NCBI GenBank assembly: GCA_029262005.1 | Contig: JAJDAG010000086.1 | Span: 62,001-126,000, forward strand | Length of the DNA stretch: 64,000 bases | From: Candidatus Zhuqueibacterota bacterium | GTDB lineage: Bacteria; Zhuqueibacterota; Zhuqueibacteria; Oceanimicrobiales; Oceanimicrobiaceae | Reading direction: 5' to 3' | In this document: positions 18,369 to 26,954 of the stretch, piece by piece | Layout: each line of letters opens with the position of its first letter | Numbering within the stretch: position 1 is the first letter of the stretch | The notes under the pieces: model-generated | Database searches by the model: none | Told to the model about the DNA's origin: nothing | Seen by the model: only the letters and a program-made list of their open reading frames with translations | Position numbers and translations under genes: made by a program

Positions 18369-19598
18369 TTGTCGCGGAAACTAATCGGGCCTTTCACGCA
18401 AATCCTCACAATGGACCATCTGCCGCTAAAAGGCCCACTCCAGGATGAAGCACTGCAAATTATTTCCGAGGGCGGCATAGTTGTCGAAAACGGCACCATC
18501 CGCAAAGTAGGCGCGTTCGCCGATCTTCAGAAAGAAGCAGACAACGCTGTGCTCGAAGAAATTACCGAACCGTTGGTCTGTCTGCCGGGCTTTATCGACT
18601 GCCACACACATATTTGTTACGCCGGTTCCCGGGCCGGGGACTATGCGATGCGCGTCGCTGGAAAATCATACTTGGAAATTGCAAAGGCAGGCGGTGGTAT
18701 TTTAGAGTCTGTTCGCAAGACTCGAGCAGCGTCCCAAAAAGAGCTTGAGAGGCGCATGTCTGCGCGCTGCGAACGTCTCCTCTCAGAAGGCGTGACCACC
18801 TGTGAGGTCAAAAGCGGTTATGCCCTGAATGTCGAAGACGAATTGAAAATGCTGCGAGCCATTCATGTTGTCAATAAGAAACAGGCGATTGATCTTGTGC
18901 CCACATGTCTTGCTGCTCACATGCCGCCAAAGGATTTTGTCGGCTCGCCCTCTGAGTATTTGCAGATGATTGCCTCCCAGTTATTGCCACAAATTCTTTC
19001 CGAAGGGTTAGCCAAACGCGTTGACATTTTTATCGAAGACAGCGCCTTTGCAACAGAAGAAGCCAGGCCGTACCTTATGCAAGCGCAAGAAATGGGGTTT
19101 GCGCTAACCTTGCATGTGGACCAGTTTACCCCAGGCGGCAGTTTTCTGGCCGTAGAATTAGCAGCCGCTAGCGCTGACCATCTTGAAGCAAGTACGAACA
19201 GGGAGGTACAAGCGCTGGCTAATTCCGACGTTATTGCGGTTGTTTTACCGGGGGCGTCACTCGGACTTGGCTATCCATTTGCACCGGCCAGAAAACTGCT
19301 GGACCACGGCGCTGCACTTGCCATCTCCACAGATTGGAATCCCGGTTCTGCCCCCATGGGTGATTTGTTAATGCAGGCGGCAGTGCTTGGTGCTGCTGAG
19401 AAACTCACCACCGCGGAGACTTTATCCGGAGTGACTTTCCGGGCGGCTGCGGCCTTGGAATTAACGGATCGGGGCGTGCTTACCAAAGGTAAAATCGCAG
19501 ACTTTATCGGTTTCCCTTGTGAGGATTATCGGGAAATTTTATATCAACAGGGGAAATTAAAACCTGACCTTATTTGGAAGGCCGGGGAAACGGCATAG
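18369..19598 (+). CDS. hutI: Imidazolonepropionase
   Basis: Hydrolyses imidazolonepropionate to N-formimino-glutamate. A 409-residue amidohydrolase with the metal-binding HTHICYAG motif (about residues 79-86), a second metal His in LHVDQF and Asp in STDWNPGS (about 320-327). The start is a TTG at 18369 with GAGG 8 nt upstream; there is no better ATG. It lies 168 nt after hutU. No hutF or hutG follows, so the fate of formiminoglutamate must be encoded elsewhere. Confidence 0.95.
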   Translation: MSRKLIGPFTQILTMDHLPLKGPLQDEALQIISEGGIVVENGTIRKVGAFADLQKEADNAVLEEITEPLVCLPGFIDCHTHICYAGSRAGDYAMRVAGKSYLEIAKAGGGILESVRKTRAASQKELERRMSARCERLLSEGVTTCEVKSGYALNVEDELKMLRAIHVVNKKQAIDLVPTCLAAHMPPKDFVGSPSEYLQMIASQLLPQILSEGLAKRVDIFIEDSAFATEEARPYLMQAQEMGFALTLHVDQFTPGGSFLAVELAAASADHLEASTNREVQALANSDVIAVVLPGASLGLGYPFAPARKLLDHGAALAISTDWNPGSAPMGDLLMQAAVLGAAEKLTTAETLSGVTFRAAAALELTDRGVLTKGKIADFIGFPCEDYREILYQQGKLKPDLIWKAGETA

Positions 19599-20105
19599 CT
19601 GTTATTGTCATCCCATGCACGCAGGCTTTACATCTGCCGGCCTCACAGAGTCTGTCACCAGCTCACTCTAAAACCAAAGCCAATCAGTAGAGTAAATTCT
19701 TAATGAATAAAGATTGGTTTCATTTTTATTTCTGTTGTCCATTCGCGCCTATCTTGCAGGCCGATCAAAAACTTCGTTTACTTTATTTCATTTACCCCTG
19801 TTTCTTCCATCCTGAAACTACTCACGTATATCAATCAAGCCACTGAGCTCACAAAGACAATTCTAATCCGGATCAAACCGCCTGACTTTTCAATAAAACA
19901 AAGCAAAACTAAAATTCTGCACACCGTAGCCTTTTAGGCCTGCTGAGTAACTCTTGGATACAATTACTCAGCGATTGAGGGTGGTTATGCTGAATAGCTG
20001 CCCATGAACATTGGAGAAAAACAAGCAAAGCAGCCAAACAAGCCTCTTTTAACCTGAATTATTCATGAAATCCAAAATTTGCAGTCAATTTGATACTTCG
20101 GGATA

Positions 20106-20227
20106 ACATCCCTCTGCTTTTCGCGCTGGACGAGCGAAAACCTGTCTCCCTTCAAAGGGATACCCTCAATCCCCATTCGAAGAGGGAAAGTTTGTGAAGC
20201 GTCCAGCGAACAAATCAGGGGGGATGT
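20106..20227. repeat. Inverted-repeat intergenic element (ACATCCC type)
   Basis: About 122 bp. The left end starts ACATCCCTCTG and continues to GCTGGACG; the right end read in reverse starts ACATCCCCCCTG and continues to CGCTGGACG, so the two ends pair imperfectly over about 27 bp. The centre contains CCCTTCAAAGGG and CCCCATTCGAAGAGGG-type small palindromes. It looks like a non-coding mobile or structural repeat; only one copy is visible in the window. Confidence 0.6.
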
Positions 20228-20299
20228 CTAGCGCACATACCTTTAAAAGCTCGCTATAGGCACTTGCTGCCTGAAATAACTATTTGTGAATTATTTAAG

Positions 20300-20424
20300 T
20301 TAAGTAGTGTTTGAACGAAAACATTCCCGCGATCATTTGTGCTGGAACCTCCTGCTCAAATCATGAGATTCCAGCATAAAAGAAAATCGAAATGACAGAA
20401 CTATTTGAATTTTTGCGCAAACAC
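20300..20424 (-). repeat. MITE-like element, copy B (downstream of hutI)
   Basis: About 125 bp, the inverted and diverged counterpart of 14812-14954. Read on the minus strand it starts GTGTTTGCGCAAAAATTC and aligns block by block with copy A (CTGTCATT, TTTCTTTTATGC, ATGATTTGAG, CAAATGAT, CGGGAATG, GTTCAAACA). Its own ends also form an inverted repeat (GTGTTTGCGCAAAA against GTGTTTGAACGAAAA). Confidence 0.8.
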
Positions 20425-20698
20425 CAAGTAGATGCTATTAGGGTTGCCGGGTTCAAAATAAATAAAAAAGGTAAAAAAGTCATTTTTTTTGAGAGGAAAT
20501 GCCAGTTCATGTTGTCTATTATAGTGAGGCTGTCAAGGAAGACCGGCCTCTTTTCTTTTTTCATCGTTACCTCTTCCGGTGTAAGGATGAAAGGGCTGCC
20601 GCAGTCTCCCGGGCATTGCCCTTTTATTTTGTACCCCATGCTTGCAACTCACCACAAAAATTCCTACACTCCCGCTTTCATTTAAACACATAGCACAA

Positions 20699-21346
20699 AT
20701 GCCACGCAAAAAGCAAAATAAAATACTCGAAGTGGACTCACTTCCAAACGTATTTCATACTCAGCCGGAAGAAAGCACCCCCTGGCTTACCGATTATTTA
20801 CCACAGGGCAAACCTCTTATTCTCGAAATCGGCTGTGGCCGGGGCGACTACACCATCAAGCTGGCTCAAGCCTACCCTAATCAAAATTTCGTTGGGGTCG
20901 ATGTCAAAGGTGCCAGGCTTTGGACCGGCGCAAAGTGGGCTTCCCAGTTACAGGTTAATAATGTCGCGTTTCTACGTGCGCGAGCAGAATTGTTGTATAA
21001 CTACTTTGAAGAAAATCAGGTAGCCGAAATCTGGATTCCATTTCCGGATCCATTTCCTAAAACAAAAAACACAAAATGGCGGGTGACTTCACCAGCTTTT
21101 CTAAATGCAAATCGACAAATACTGAAAAAGGGTGGTAGAGTTCACCTCAAAACTGATAATCTGGCGTTTTATGAGTACACACTTGGTGAACTTAAGAAAC
21201 ATAACTTCTCGATTCATCACGAATCTCTGGACATTTACAACAACTCCGGTCTCACCGGCGCCGTCATCGAAATACAAACCAAGTACGAAAAACAACATCT
21301 CGCGGACGGCCGAACCATCAAATATATCTGTTTTGGATTTGAATAG
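20699..21346 (+). CDS. trmB: tRNA (guanine-N7-)-methyltransferase
   Basis: SAM-dependent N7 methylation of G46 in tRNA. From the ATG at 20699 the protein has 215 residues. It has the SAM-binding LILEIGCGRGDYTIKLAQ (about residues 39-56), VGVDVKGARLWTGAK, and the family's hallmark IPFPDPFPKTKNTKWRVTSP (about 113-132). The in-frame upstream ATG at 20642 would add 19 residues without homology and is not preferred. No strong ribosome binding site is seen. Confidence 0.93.
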   Translation: MPRKKQNKILEVDSLPNVFHTQPEESTPWLTDYLPQGKPLILEIGCGRGDYTIKLAQAYPNQNFVGVDVKGARLWTGAKWASQLQVNNVAFLRARAELLYNYFEENQVAEIWIPFPDPFPKTKNTKWRVTSPAFLNANRQILKKGGRVHLKTDNLAFYEYTLGELKKHNFSIHHESLDIYNNSGLTGAVIEIQTKYEKQHLADGRTIKYICFGFE

Positions 21347-21437
21347 AAAACTCCCACTAATTCAGCGTTTCCTCAATCCTTATCTAACTTGATTAATTCA
21401 CAAATCGACAATTTACAGTCATAAATTACGAGTCGGG

Positions 21438-21508
21438 TTGTCACTCAGGAGGCTTCTTTGTAATAAAGTAAACTGCTGTGAATCAAAAGGATTTCTCCTG
21501 AATGACAA
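21438..21508. repeat. Short inverted-repeat element (GTCAYTCAGGAG type), copy 1
   Basis: 71 bp bounded by TTGTCACTCAGGAG and CTCCTGAATGACAA (13 of 14 positions pair). It shares its ends and the adjoining GGCTTCTTT and GGATTTCT blocks with the element at 30088-30175. It sits in the trmB-hsp20 spacer, which holds no gene. Confidence 0.65.
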
Positions 21509-21605
21509 AGATGTTGTGAATTATTCAGGGCAAAATATTTTTCCCTTACAATCCTTGACAAAAGATCAGGTGCGTATTTCATTTTTTCAGACCATCATGG
21601 CAATG

Positions 21606-21634
21606 TGACAGCCGCAGTCTGTCACGCCTGACAG
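21606..21634 (+). promoter_or_regulatory. Possible enhancer-binding-protein site upstream of hsp20
   Basis: Dyad TGACAG-N7-CTGTCA (21606-21624) followed by a third half site TGACAG (21629-21634). It lies about 40-70 bp before the sigma-54-type promoter, which is the usual place for an activator of RNA polymerase sigma-54. Confidence 0.5.
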
Positions 21635-21673
21635 GTTGAATGTCGATATCTTCAATTTTGTCTGATTTCAGTT

Positions 21674-21690
21674 TTGGCATGGGGTTTGCC
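21674..21690 (+). promoter_or_regulatory. Sigma-54-type (-24/-12) promoter of hsp20
   Basis: TTGGCATGGGGTTTGCC has GG and GC separated by 10 nt and matches the YTGGCACG-N4-TTGC consensus closely. It lies 63-80 nt before the hsp20 ATG, in the correct orientation. Confidence 0.65.
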
Positions 21691-21752
21691 AAGTCATATC
21701 ACGGAAATTGAAATCAATAAGGTTTATAATAACAATTATTTAGGAGGCTATC

Positions 21753-22163
21753 ATGCTAGTCAAATTTAATCCGCTCAATTCAGCCGTAGCTCGCGATTCA
21801 TTCTTTGGCGATTTTTTTCCAACTGTTGAAAAGGCTTTCGAGCCAAAAGTTGATATCCGGGAAAATGACAAGGAATTCGTTGTCAGCGCTGAATTGCCAG
21901 GTCTTAACAAGGAAGATTTCAAGCTCACAGTCGAGAACAATGTATTAATTCTCGAAGGCGAGAAAAAAGTGGAACACGAAGAAACAGAAGAGGGCTACTA
22001 CCAAAATGAGCGCTTTTCCGGTGCCTTCAAAAGATCTTTCAGACTGACAGACAGTGTCAACAGTAAGAAGATTGACGCAGATTTCAAAAACGGTGTTCTC
22101 ACAATTACGATTCCCAAGGCAGAAAAGGCCAAACCAAAGGAAATAGAAATCAAAATCAACTAA
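21753..22163 (+). CDS. Small heat-shock protein (Hsp20/alpha-crystallin)
   Basis: A 136-residue ATP-independent chaperone. The alpha-crystallin domain spans about residues 28-125, with PKVDIRENDKEFVVSAELPGLNKEDF, the GAFKRSFRL block and GVLTITIPK at the end; the C-terminal I-x-I type tail (IEIKIN) helps oligomerisation. A strong GGAGG precedes the ATG at 21753. It is monocistronic, with its own terminator. The promoter region has sigma-54 features, unusual for a heat-shock gene, which suggests stress control by an enhancer-binding protein. Confidence 0.95.
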   Translation: MLVKFNPLNSAVARDSFFGDFFPTVEKAFEPKVDIRENDKEFVVSAELPGLNKEDFKLTVENNVLILEGEKKVEHEETEEGYYQNERFSGAFKRSFRLTDSVNSKKIDADFKNGVLTITIPKAEKAKPKEIEIKIN

Positions 22164-22184
22164 TAAACAAGAACACACTCACGT

Positions 22185-22220
22185 AAAGGCTCTGCCACTC
22201 AGGCAGGGCCTTTGTTGTTT
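22185..22220 (+). terminator. Intrinsic terminator of hsp20
   Basis: AAAGGCTCTGCC-actca-GGCAGGGCCTTT followed by GTTGTTT. The hairpin starts about 20 nt after the hsp20 stop. Confidence 0.85.
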
Positions 22221-22662
22221 GTAGAAATGCCCAAATTTATCAAACCTGCCGATAGGATACCTTGCTTCGATGTAACTTGTTCAGCTATTTGTTTTTGGCT
22301 ATTAGCTGTTGGCCTTCAATTTTTGAGGATTTAAGCTTTAAGTTTTGTTTGGCTGTAACGTGATTACCATAGACTTCTATTTTGTAAACCTCAATCTGTT
22401 GATATGTTTCCAGATTTCTTCGGCTCGGTCGAAATGACCAGACTGGGCGTTTTCGGTCAAGCATTAACAAACGAATTGATTTTTTTGCCAATCACCATCA
22501 GCTTCTGAGCAACTCATATATCGTTACGCCTCAATTGAAACTGCCAAAGCAGTTCGAGGGCTGAATGGTTACGATTCTATATAAATGCAGGTTTTTCCAC
22601 ACCATGTTGCAACCACCACATTCCTTTTGACATTCGTCCTTTGTTTGGCTATATTTGCAGCT
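22221..22662. other. Intergenic region before ispH
   Basis: No gene supported. At 22410-22440 the stretch CAGATTTCTTCGGCTCGGTC followed by GAAATGACC resembles the end of a common dispersed repeat type of FCB genomes (read in reverse GGTCATTTCGACCGAGC), but no partner end is visible. Confidence 0.35.
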
Positions 22663-23946
22663 ATGAAGAACTACTTTGATCCCCCAAGCGATGCAAAAAA
22701 GAAAGGGCAAAAATTGCAAATAGATGAGGAAGTTAGACCCGAGCAATTCTATCAGCGTGGTCTTGGCCTGAAGAAGGAAGTGGAAGAACTATTAAACCGC
22801 GAGTATTTCAGCGATTTGATAGCCTACCTGCGTGTTCATGATAATACTTTAACTGCGGGCAACGTCACCATTCACCTTGCTCGCGAATTCGGTTTCTGCT
22901 ATGGCGTGGATCGGGCGGTCGAATATGCTTACCAAGCCAGGGAGAAATTTCCCGATCGCAGAATTTTTATCACCGGCGAGATTATCCACAACCCCCACGT
23001 CAACAATCGCCTGCTTGAAATAGGCATACAATTTCTAAGCGGCCAATACAGCGACGGTATGACAGATGATGATTTACTTAAAAACGATGTCGTAATCCTG
23101 CCGGCCTTTGGTGTATCAATTCAAGAATTTCAAAAGCTAAGGCAACGCGGTTGTGTCTTGGTTGACACAACATGCGGATCTGTTTTGAATGTCTGGAAAC
23201 GTGTGTCTTATTACGCTAAAAACGATTACACTTCAGTCATTCATGGCAAATATTATCACGAAGAAACTATCGCCACCAGTTCCCAAGCCCTAAAGTATGA
23301 CCAGGGTCGATATCTGATCGTTCGCGATATGAAAGAGGCAAAACTGGTATGTGATTACCTTGTAAGCGGAGGCAACAAGGCAGAATTCATGGCGACTTTT
23401 GAAAAATCCATGTCTCCAAACTTTGACCCGGATGTTGACCTTAGCAAAATTGGTGTGGCGAACCAAACAACCATGCTAAGCAAAGAATCTCTGGCGATTG
23501 CCGACCAGCTCAAAGCTGCGATTGCTGTCAAGTATGGCAGTGACAACCTTGATGACCACTTCCAAACATTCGATACAATCTGCAGCGCAACCCAGGAGCG
23601 GCAAGATGCCGTACTTGATCTGGGGAAACAGCATAATCTCGATTTAATGCTGGTCATTGGCGGCTATAACAGCAGTAACACAAACCATCTTGCCGAAATA
23701 TCTTCCCGGCACACCAGAACTTTCCATATCGACGCTCCCGCCCGTATTTCGGAGGATGGTACCATCCACCACAAAATAATCGGCAGCCAGGATACGCGAG
23801 TAACTGAGAACTGGCTTCCCGCAGGAGCCGTGGCCATTGGAATAACGGCCGGCGCATCGACTCCAAACAACAAGATTGGTGAAACCATTGAACGCATCAT
23901 GCTGCAACGTGGCCTGCAACTTTCGGACTACCTCAATCGAATGTAA
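22663..23946 (+). CDS. ispH: 4-hydroxy-3-methylbut-2-enyl diphosphate reductase (plant/cyanobacterial-like form)
   Basis: Last step of the MEP pathway, reducing HMBPP to IPP and DMAPP with a 4Fe-4S cluster. The three cluster cysteines lie in EFGFCYGVDRAV, DTTCGSVLNVWKRV and DTICSATQERQDAV. From the ATG at 22663 the protein has 427 residues, over 100 more than the E. coli enzyme; the extra N-terminal segment with YQRGLGLKKEVEELL is characteristic of the long form found in cyanobacteria, plants and several FCB bacteria. An in-frame start at 22585 would add a hydrophobic stretch and is less likely. Confidence 0.93.
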   Translation: MKNYFDPPSDAKKKGQKLQIDEEVRPEQFYQRGLGLKKEVEELLNREYFSDLIAYLRVHDNTLTAGNVTIHLAREFGFCYGVDRAVEYAYQAREKFPDRRIFITGEIIHNPHVNNRLLEIGIQFLSGQYSDGMTDDDLLKNDVVILPAFGVSIQEFQKLRQRGCVLVDTTCGSVLNVWKRVSYYAKNDYTSVIHGKYYHEETIATSSQALKYDQGRYLIVRDMKEAKLVCDYLVSGGNKAEFMATFEKSMSPNFDPDVDLSKIGVANQTTMLSKESLAIADQLKAAIAVKYGSDNLDDHFQTFDTICSATQERQDAVLDLGKQHNLDLMLVIGGYNSSNTNHLAEISSRHTRTFHIDAPARISEDGTIHHKIIGSQDTRVTENWLPAGAVAIGITAGASTPNNKIGETIERIMLQRGLQLSDYLNRM

Positions 23947-24070
23947 GCTCGAATCTGGGACTCTGGCTTTACCCCGGCCCTTGCTCTACCATTGGCTTCG
24001 CCCATTGACCTTTTCTTAATAACAAAGCTCACAGCTTTTTGTTGTCACAAACATCCAAACACTGACGCAG

Positions 24071-26941
24071 ATGGAAGAACTTGTTCATCAATTAAGAAAA
24101 AATATCACAGGCGAAGTCCGCTTTGATCAGACTTCCCGTATTTTGTATAGCACCGACGCCAGCATCTATGAAGTCGAACCACTCGGTGTTGTTATTCCCC
24201 GGTCTGCGGACGATATCCAGGCAACAATTGAGTTAGCAAGCAAGCATGCCATCCCCATTATACCGCGCGGAGGCGGTACGAGTATCGTTGGCAATTCCAT
24301 CGGCAGTGGCATCATTCTCGACTGCTCAAAATATCTCAACCAGATTCTTGAGGTCAACCGTGAAGAAAACTGGGCCAAAGTGCAGCCTGGCGTTGTACTG
24401 GACCAACTCAATGCGCATTTAAGCCAATATCAACTCTATTTTGGCCCCGATGTCGCAACCAGCAGCCGCGCCAACCTGGGTGGTATGATCGGCAACAATT
24501 CCTCGGGCGCACGGTCAGTAGTTTACGGTAAAACACTGGATCACGTTCTTGAACTGCAAGTTTTACTTGCAAACGGAGAGGCAATCGGCTTGCGCTCTTT
24601 GAGCGACCCGGAATGGCAAAACAAGCTTGGCGAAAAAGTATTCCCGGAAATGCTTTATCGTCGCGTCGATGAAATTATTCAAAAAAATCGAAGCGAAATA
24701 AACAAGCGTTTCCCACAAATCATGCGCCGTGTGGCCGGGTACAATCTTGATGAATTTGTGCGGGAAAGTCACAACAATCTCGCGAAACTCATCGTTGGCT
24801 CAGAAGGCACACTCGCAGTTGTCACCGAGGCCAAGCTCAATCTTGTTCCCCTTCGTAAGCATGCTGCGTTGGCAGTGGTTCACTTCAAAGACATGTTCGA
24901 TGCACTTGATGCTGTTGGCCCGATTCTCGATTTTTCGCCATCGGCCGTTGAGCTTCTCGACAAAAATGTGCTTGACTTAACGCGCAATACCCGGGCTTAC
25001 GCTCGAAAGTTGAACTTTGTAGAAGGTTACCCGGCAGCGGTGTTGCTTGTGGAGTTTCAAGGAGATGCAAAGGAGCAAGTGGTTGACAAACTTGACAAGC
25101 TGGCACAGTTTCTCAGTAGCAGCAAAACCGGATACGCTTGCCACAAAGCAATTGAACCGGAGCAGCAAGCAGACGTCTGGTACATTCGCAAAGCGGGTCT
25201 TGGCCTGATCATGGGTTCAAAGTCACCGCGAAAACCAATCGGGTTTGTCGAGGACACAGCCGTGGCGCCGGAACGGCTACCTGAATTCATCAGACGTTTT
25301 GATGAGATTGTACGAGCAAATGGCACCGAGGCAGCATATTACGCACACGCAAGTGTCGGCTGCCTGCACATTCGCCCCAAGCTCAACCTCACAGAATCAT
25401 CGGATGTTGCAGCCATGGCACAGATTGCTGACGAGGTAAGCAGCCTGGCTTTGGAGTTTGGTGGAACTATCAGCGGCGAGCACGGCGATGGCCTGGCGCA
25501 TAGTTGCTGGAATGAAAAGATGTTCGGCAAACAACTTTATCAGGCTTTTCGGGAAATAAAACATGCCTTTGATCCTAAAAATATTCTCAATCCCGGCAAA
25601 ATAGTGGATGCCCCGTTTCTGACCGAAAACTTTCGCCGGGCGGCAAAAACAACGCTGCCGGAAATGACAACGGCATTGGATTTCAGCAATGAAGGTGGTT
25701 TGGCCCAGGCCATTGAATTATGCAATGGCAACGCATTTTGTCGCAAAAAAGATGGTGGCAGCATGTGCCCGTCGTACATGGTGACATTGGAGGAAGAACA
25801 TTCGACACGCGGCAGAGCAAATGCGCTTAGAGCCGTGTTAACCGGAAGAATTGACGAATCCGCTTTTGGAAACAAACGGCTCCACGACGTAATGGCGCTT
25901 TGCATCGCCTGTAAGGGCTGCAAAGGTGAATGCCCGACCAATGTTGACATGGCCAAGCTCAAATACGAATTCCTTTATCAGTATCATAAAGTCAACGGCC
26001 TGCCACTGCGCGATCGAATATTCGGCAATATTGAAGCGCTCAATCGGATCGGCTCTGCAACCGCACCACTGTCCAATCATTTGTTAGCAACATTGCCCGT
26101 GCGATGGCTTCTGCAATATTTTTTTGGCATTAGCAGCCAGAGAAAATTACCACCGTTTGCAAGACAATCGTTTACAAATTGGTTTAATCAGCGGCAGACG
26201 AAACCCTGTGAAAACACCAGGAAAGTGTTTCTTTTTAACGACACATTTATGACGTACAATTATCCCGAAACGGGGCGTGCCGCAGTGCAAGTACTTGAAG
26301 CTGCGGGCTTTGAGGTACACTTACCCAAAAAACGTTGTTGTGGCCGACCCTTTATTTCAAAAGGCATGTTAAAAGAAGCAAAAGCATGTGCACAATACAA
26401 CATAGAAAAACTTTACCCGCTCGTGAAAGAAGGATACGCCATTGTCGGCTGCGAACCGAGTTGCATTCTCACATTTCGCGAAGAATACCCGGAATTGGTG
26501 AATGATGAACGCACCCGATTGATCGCAGAAAACACTTTTTTAATCGAGGAATTTTTGACGGAACCTGTCAATGCTACTGCATTAAAATCCGTGCTGGAGC
26601 CGGCAGGGAAACCTATTTTTCTACACGGGCATTGTCATGCAAAGGCACTTGTTGGAACCGAGCCAACTGAGGCGATGCTGAATCTGATTCCAAGCGCTCG
26701 AACACAGGTTGTGGACTCAGGTTGTTGCGGGATGGCAGGTTCGTTTGGTTTTGAGAAGGAGCACTACCAGATTTCTCTGGCAATGGGCAGACGTCGTTTG
26801 TTTCAGTCGATAGAGATGGCCGGCGAGGACTGCCATATCATTGCGCCAGGCGTTTCATGCCGGCAGCAGATCAAGCACGGGACCGGCAAACAAGCCAAAC
26901 ACCCGGTTGAGCTTCTGTCTGAGCATTTGACAAATATCTGA
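24071..26941 (+). CDS. Fused FAD-linked / Fe-S oxidoreductase (GlcD-GlcF, YdiJ type)
   Basis: A 956-residue fusion. The N-terminal FAD_binding_4 domain (about residues 35-180) has IPRGGGTSIVGNSIG and NNSSGARSVVYG; the FAD-oxidase C-terminal cap follows (about 260-510, ending ISGEHGDGLAH and FDPKNILNPGKIV). Then come Fe-S motifs (CRKKDGGSMCPSYMVT and CIACKGCKGECPTNVDM, about 555-640) and two CCG domains (KRCCGRPF, DSGCCGMAGSFGFE). Relatives oxidise D-lactate, glycolate or D-2-hydroxyglutarate and pass electrons to the respiratory chain. The overall architecture is that of YdiJ; substrate is not determinable here. Confidence 0.92.
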   Translation: MEELVHQLRKNITGEVRFDQTSRILYSTDASIYEVEPLGVVIPRSADDIQATIELASKHAIPIIPRGGGTSIVGNSIGSGIILDCSKYLNQILEVNREENWAKVQPGVVLDQLNAHLSQYQLYFGPDVATSSRANLGGMIGNNSSGARSVVYGKTLDHVLELQVLLANGEAIGLRSLSDPEWQNKLGEKVFPEMLYRRVDEIIQKNRSEINKRFPQIMRRVAGYNLDEFVRESHNNLAKLIVGSEGTLAVVTEAKLNLVPLRKHAALAVVHFKDMFDALDAVGPILDFSPSAVELLDKNVLDLTRNTRAYARKLNFVEGYPAAVLLVEFQGDAKEQVVDKLDKLAQFLSSSKTGYACHKAIEPEQQADVWYIRKAGLGLIMGSKSPRKPIGFVEDTAVAPERLPEFIRRFDEIVRANGTEAAYYAHASVGCLHIRPKLNLTESSDVAAMAQIADEVSSLALEFGGTISGEHGDGLAHSCWNEKMFGKQLYQAFREIKHAFDPKNILNPGKIVDAPFLTENFRRAAKTTLPEMTTALDFSNEGGLAQAIELCNGNAFCRKKDGGSMCPSYMVTLEEEHSTRGRANALRAVLTGRIDESAFGNKRLHDVMALCIACKGCKGECPTNVDMAKLKYEFLYQYHKVNGLPLRDRIFGNIEALNRIGSATAPLSNHLLATLPVRWLLQYFFGISSQRKLPPFARQSFTNWFNQRQTKPCENTRKVFLFNDTFMTYNYPETGRAAVQVLEAAGFEVHLPKKRCCGRPFISKGMLKEAKACAQYNIEKLYPLVKEGYAIVGCEPSCILTFREEYPELVNDERTRLIAENTFLIEEFLTEPVNATALKSVLEPAGKPIFLHGHCHAKALVGTEPTEAMLNLIPSARTQVVDSGCCGMAGSFGFEKEHYQISLAMGRRRLFQSIEMAGEDCHIIAPGVSCRQQIKHGTGKQAKHPVELLSEHLTNI

Positions 26942-26954
26942 ATAGGGCAATGGC

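Larger units (their letters stand above)
19599..20698. other. Long intergenic region rich in repeats
   Basis: 1.1 kb with no supported gene. It contains a 9-bp hairpin GCTGAGTAA/TTACTCAGC (19942-19950 with 19964-19972), an inverted-repeat element at 20106-20227, and copy B of the MITE-like element at 20300-20424. Short ORFs at 20392-20685, 20499-20693 and 20361-20639 (minus) overlap these repeats or lack any feature of a real protein. Confidence 0.6.

Noticed and set aside
20392..20693. Two overlapping plus-strand ORFs that could be one frameshifted gene at a run of eight T
   Set aside because: The first ORF begins inside MITE copy B, and the joined product resembles nothing; no protein family support.
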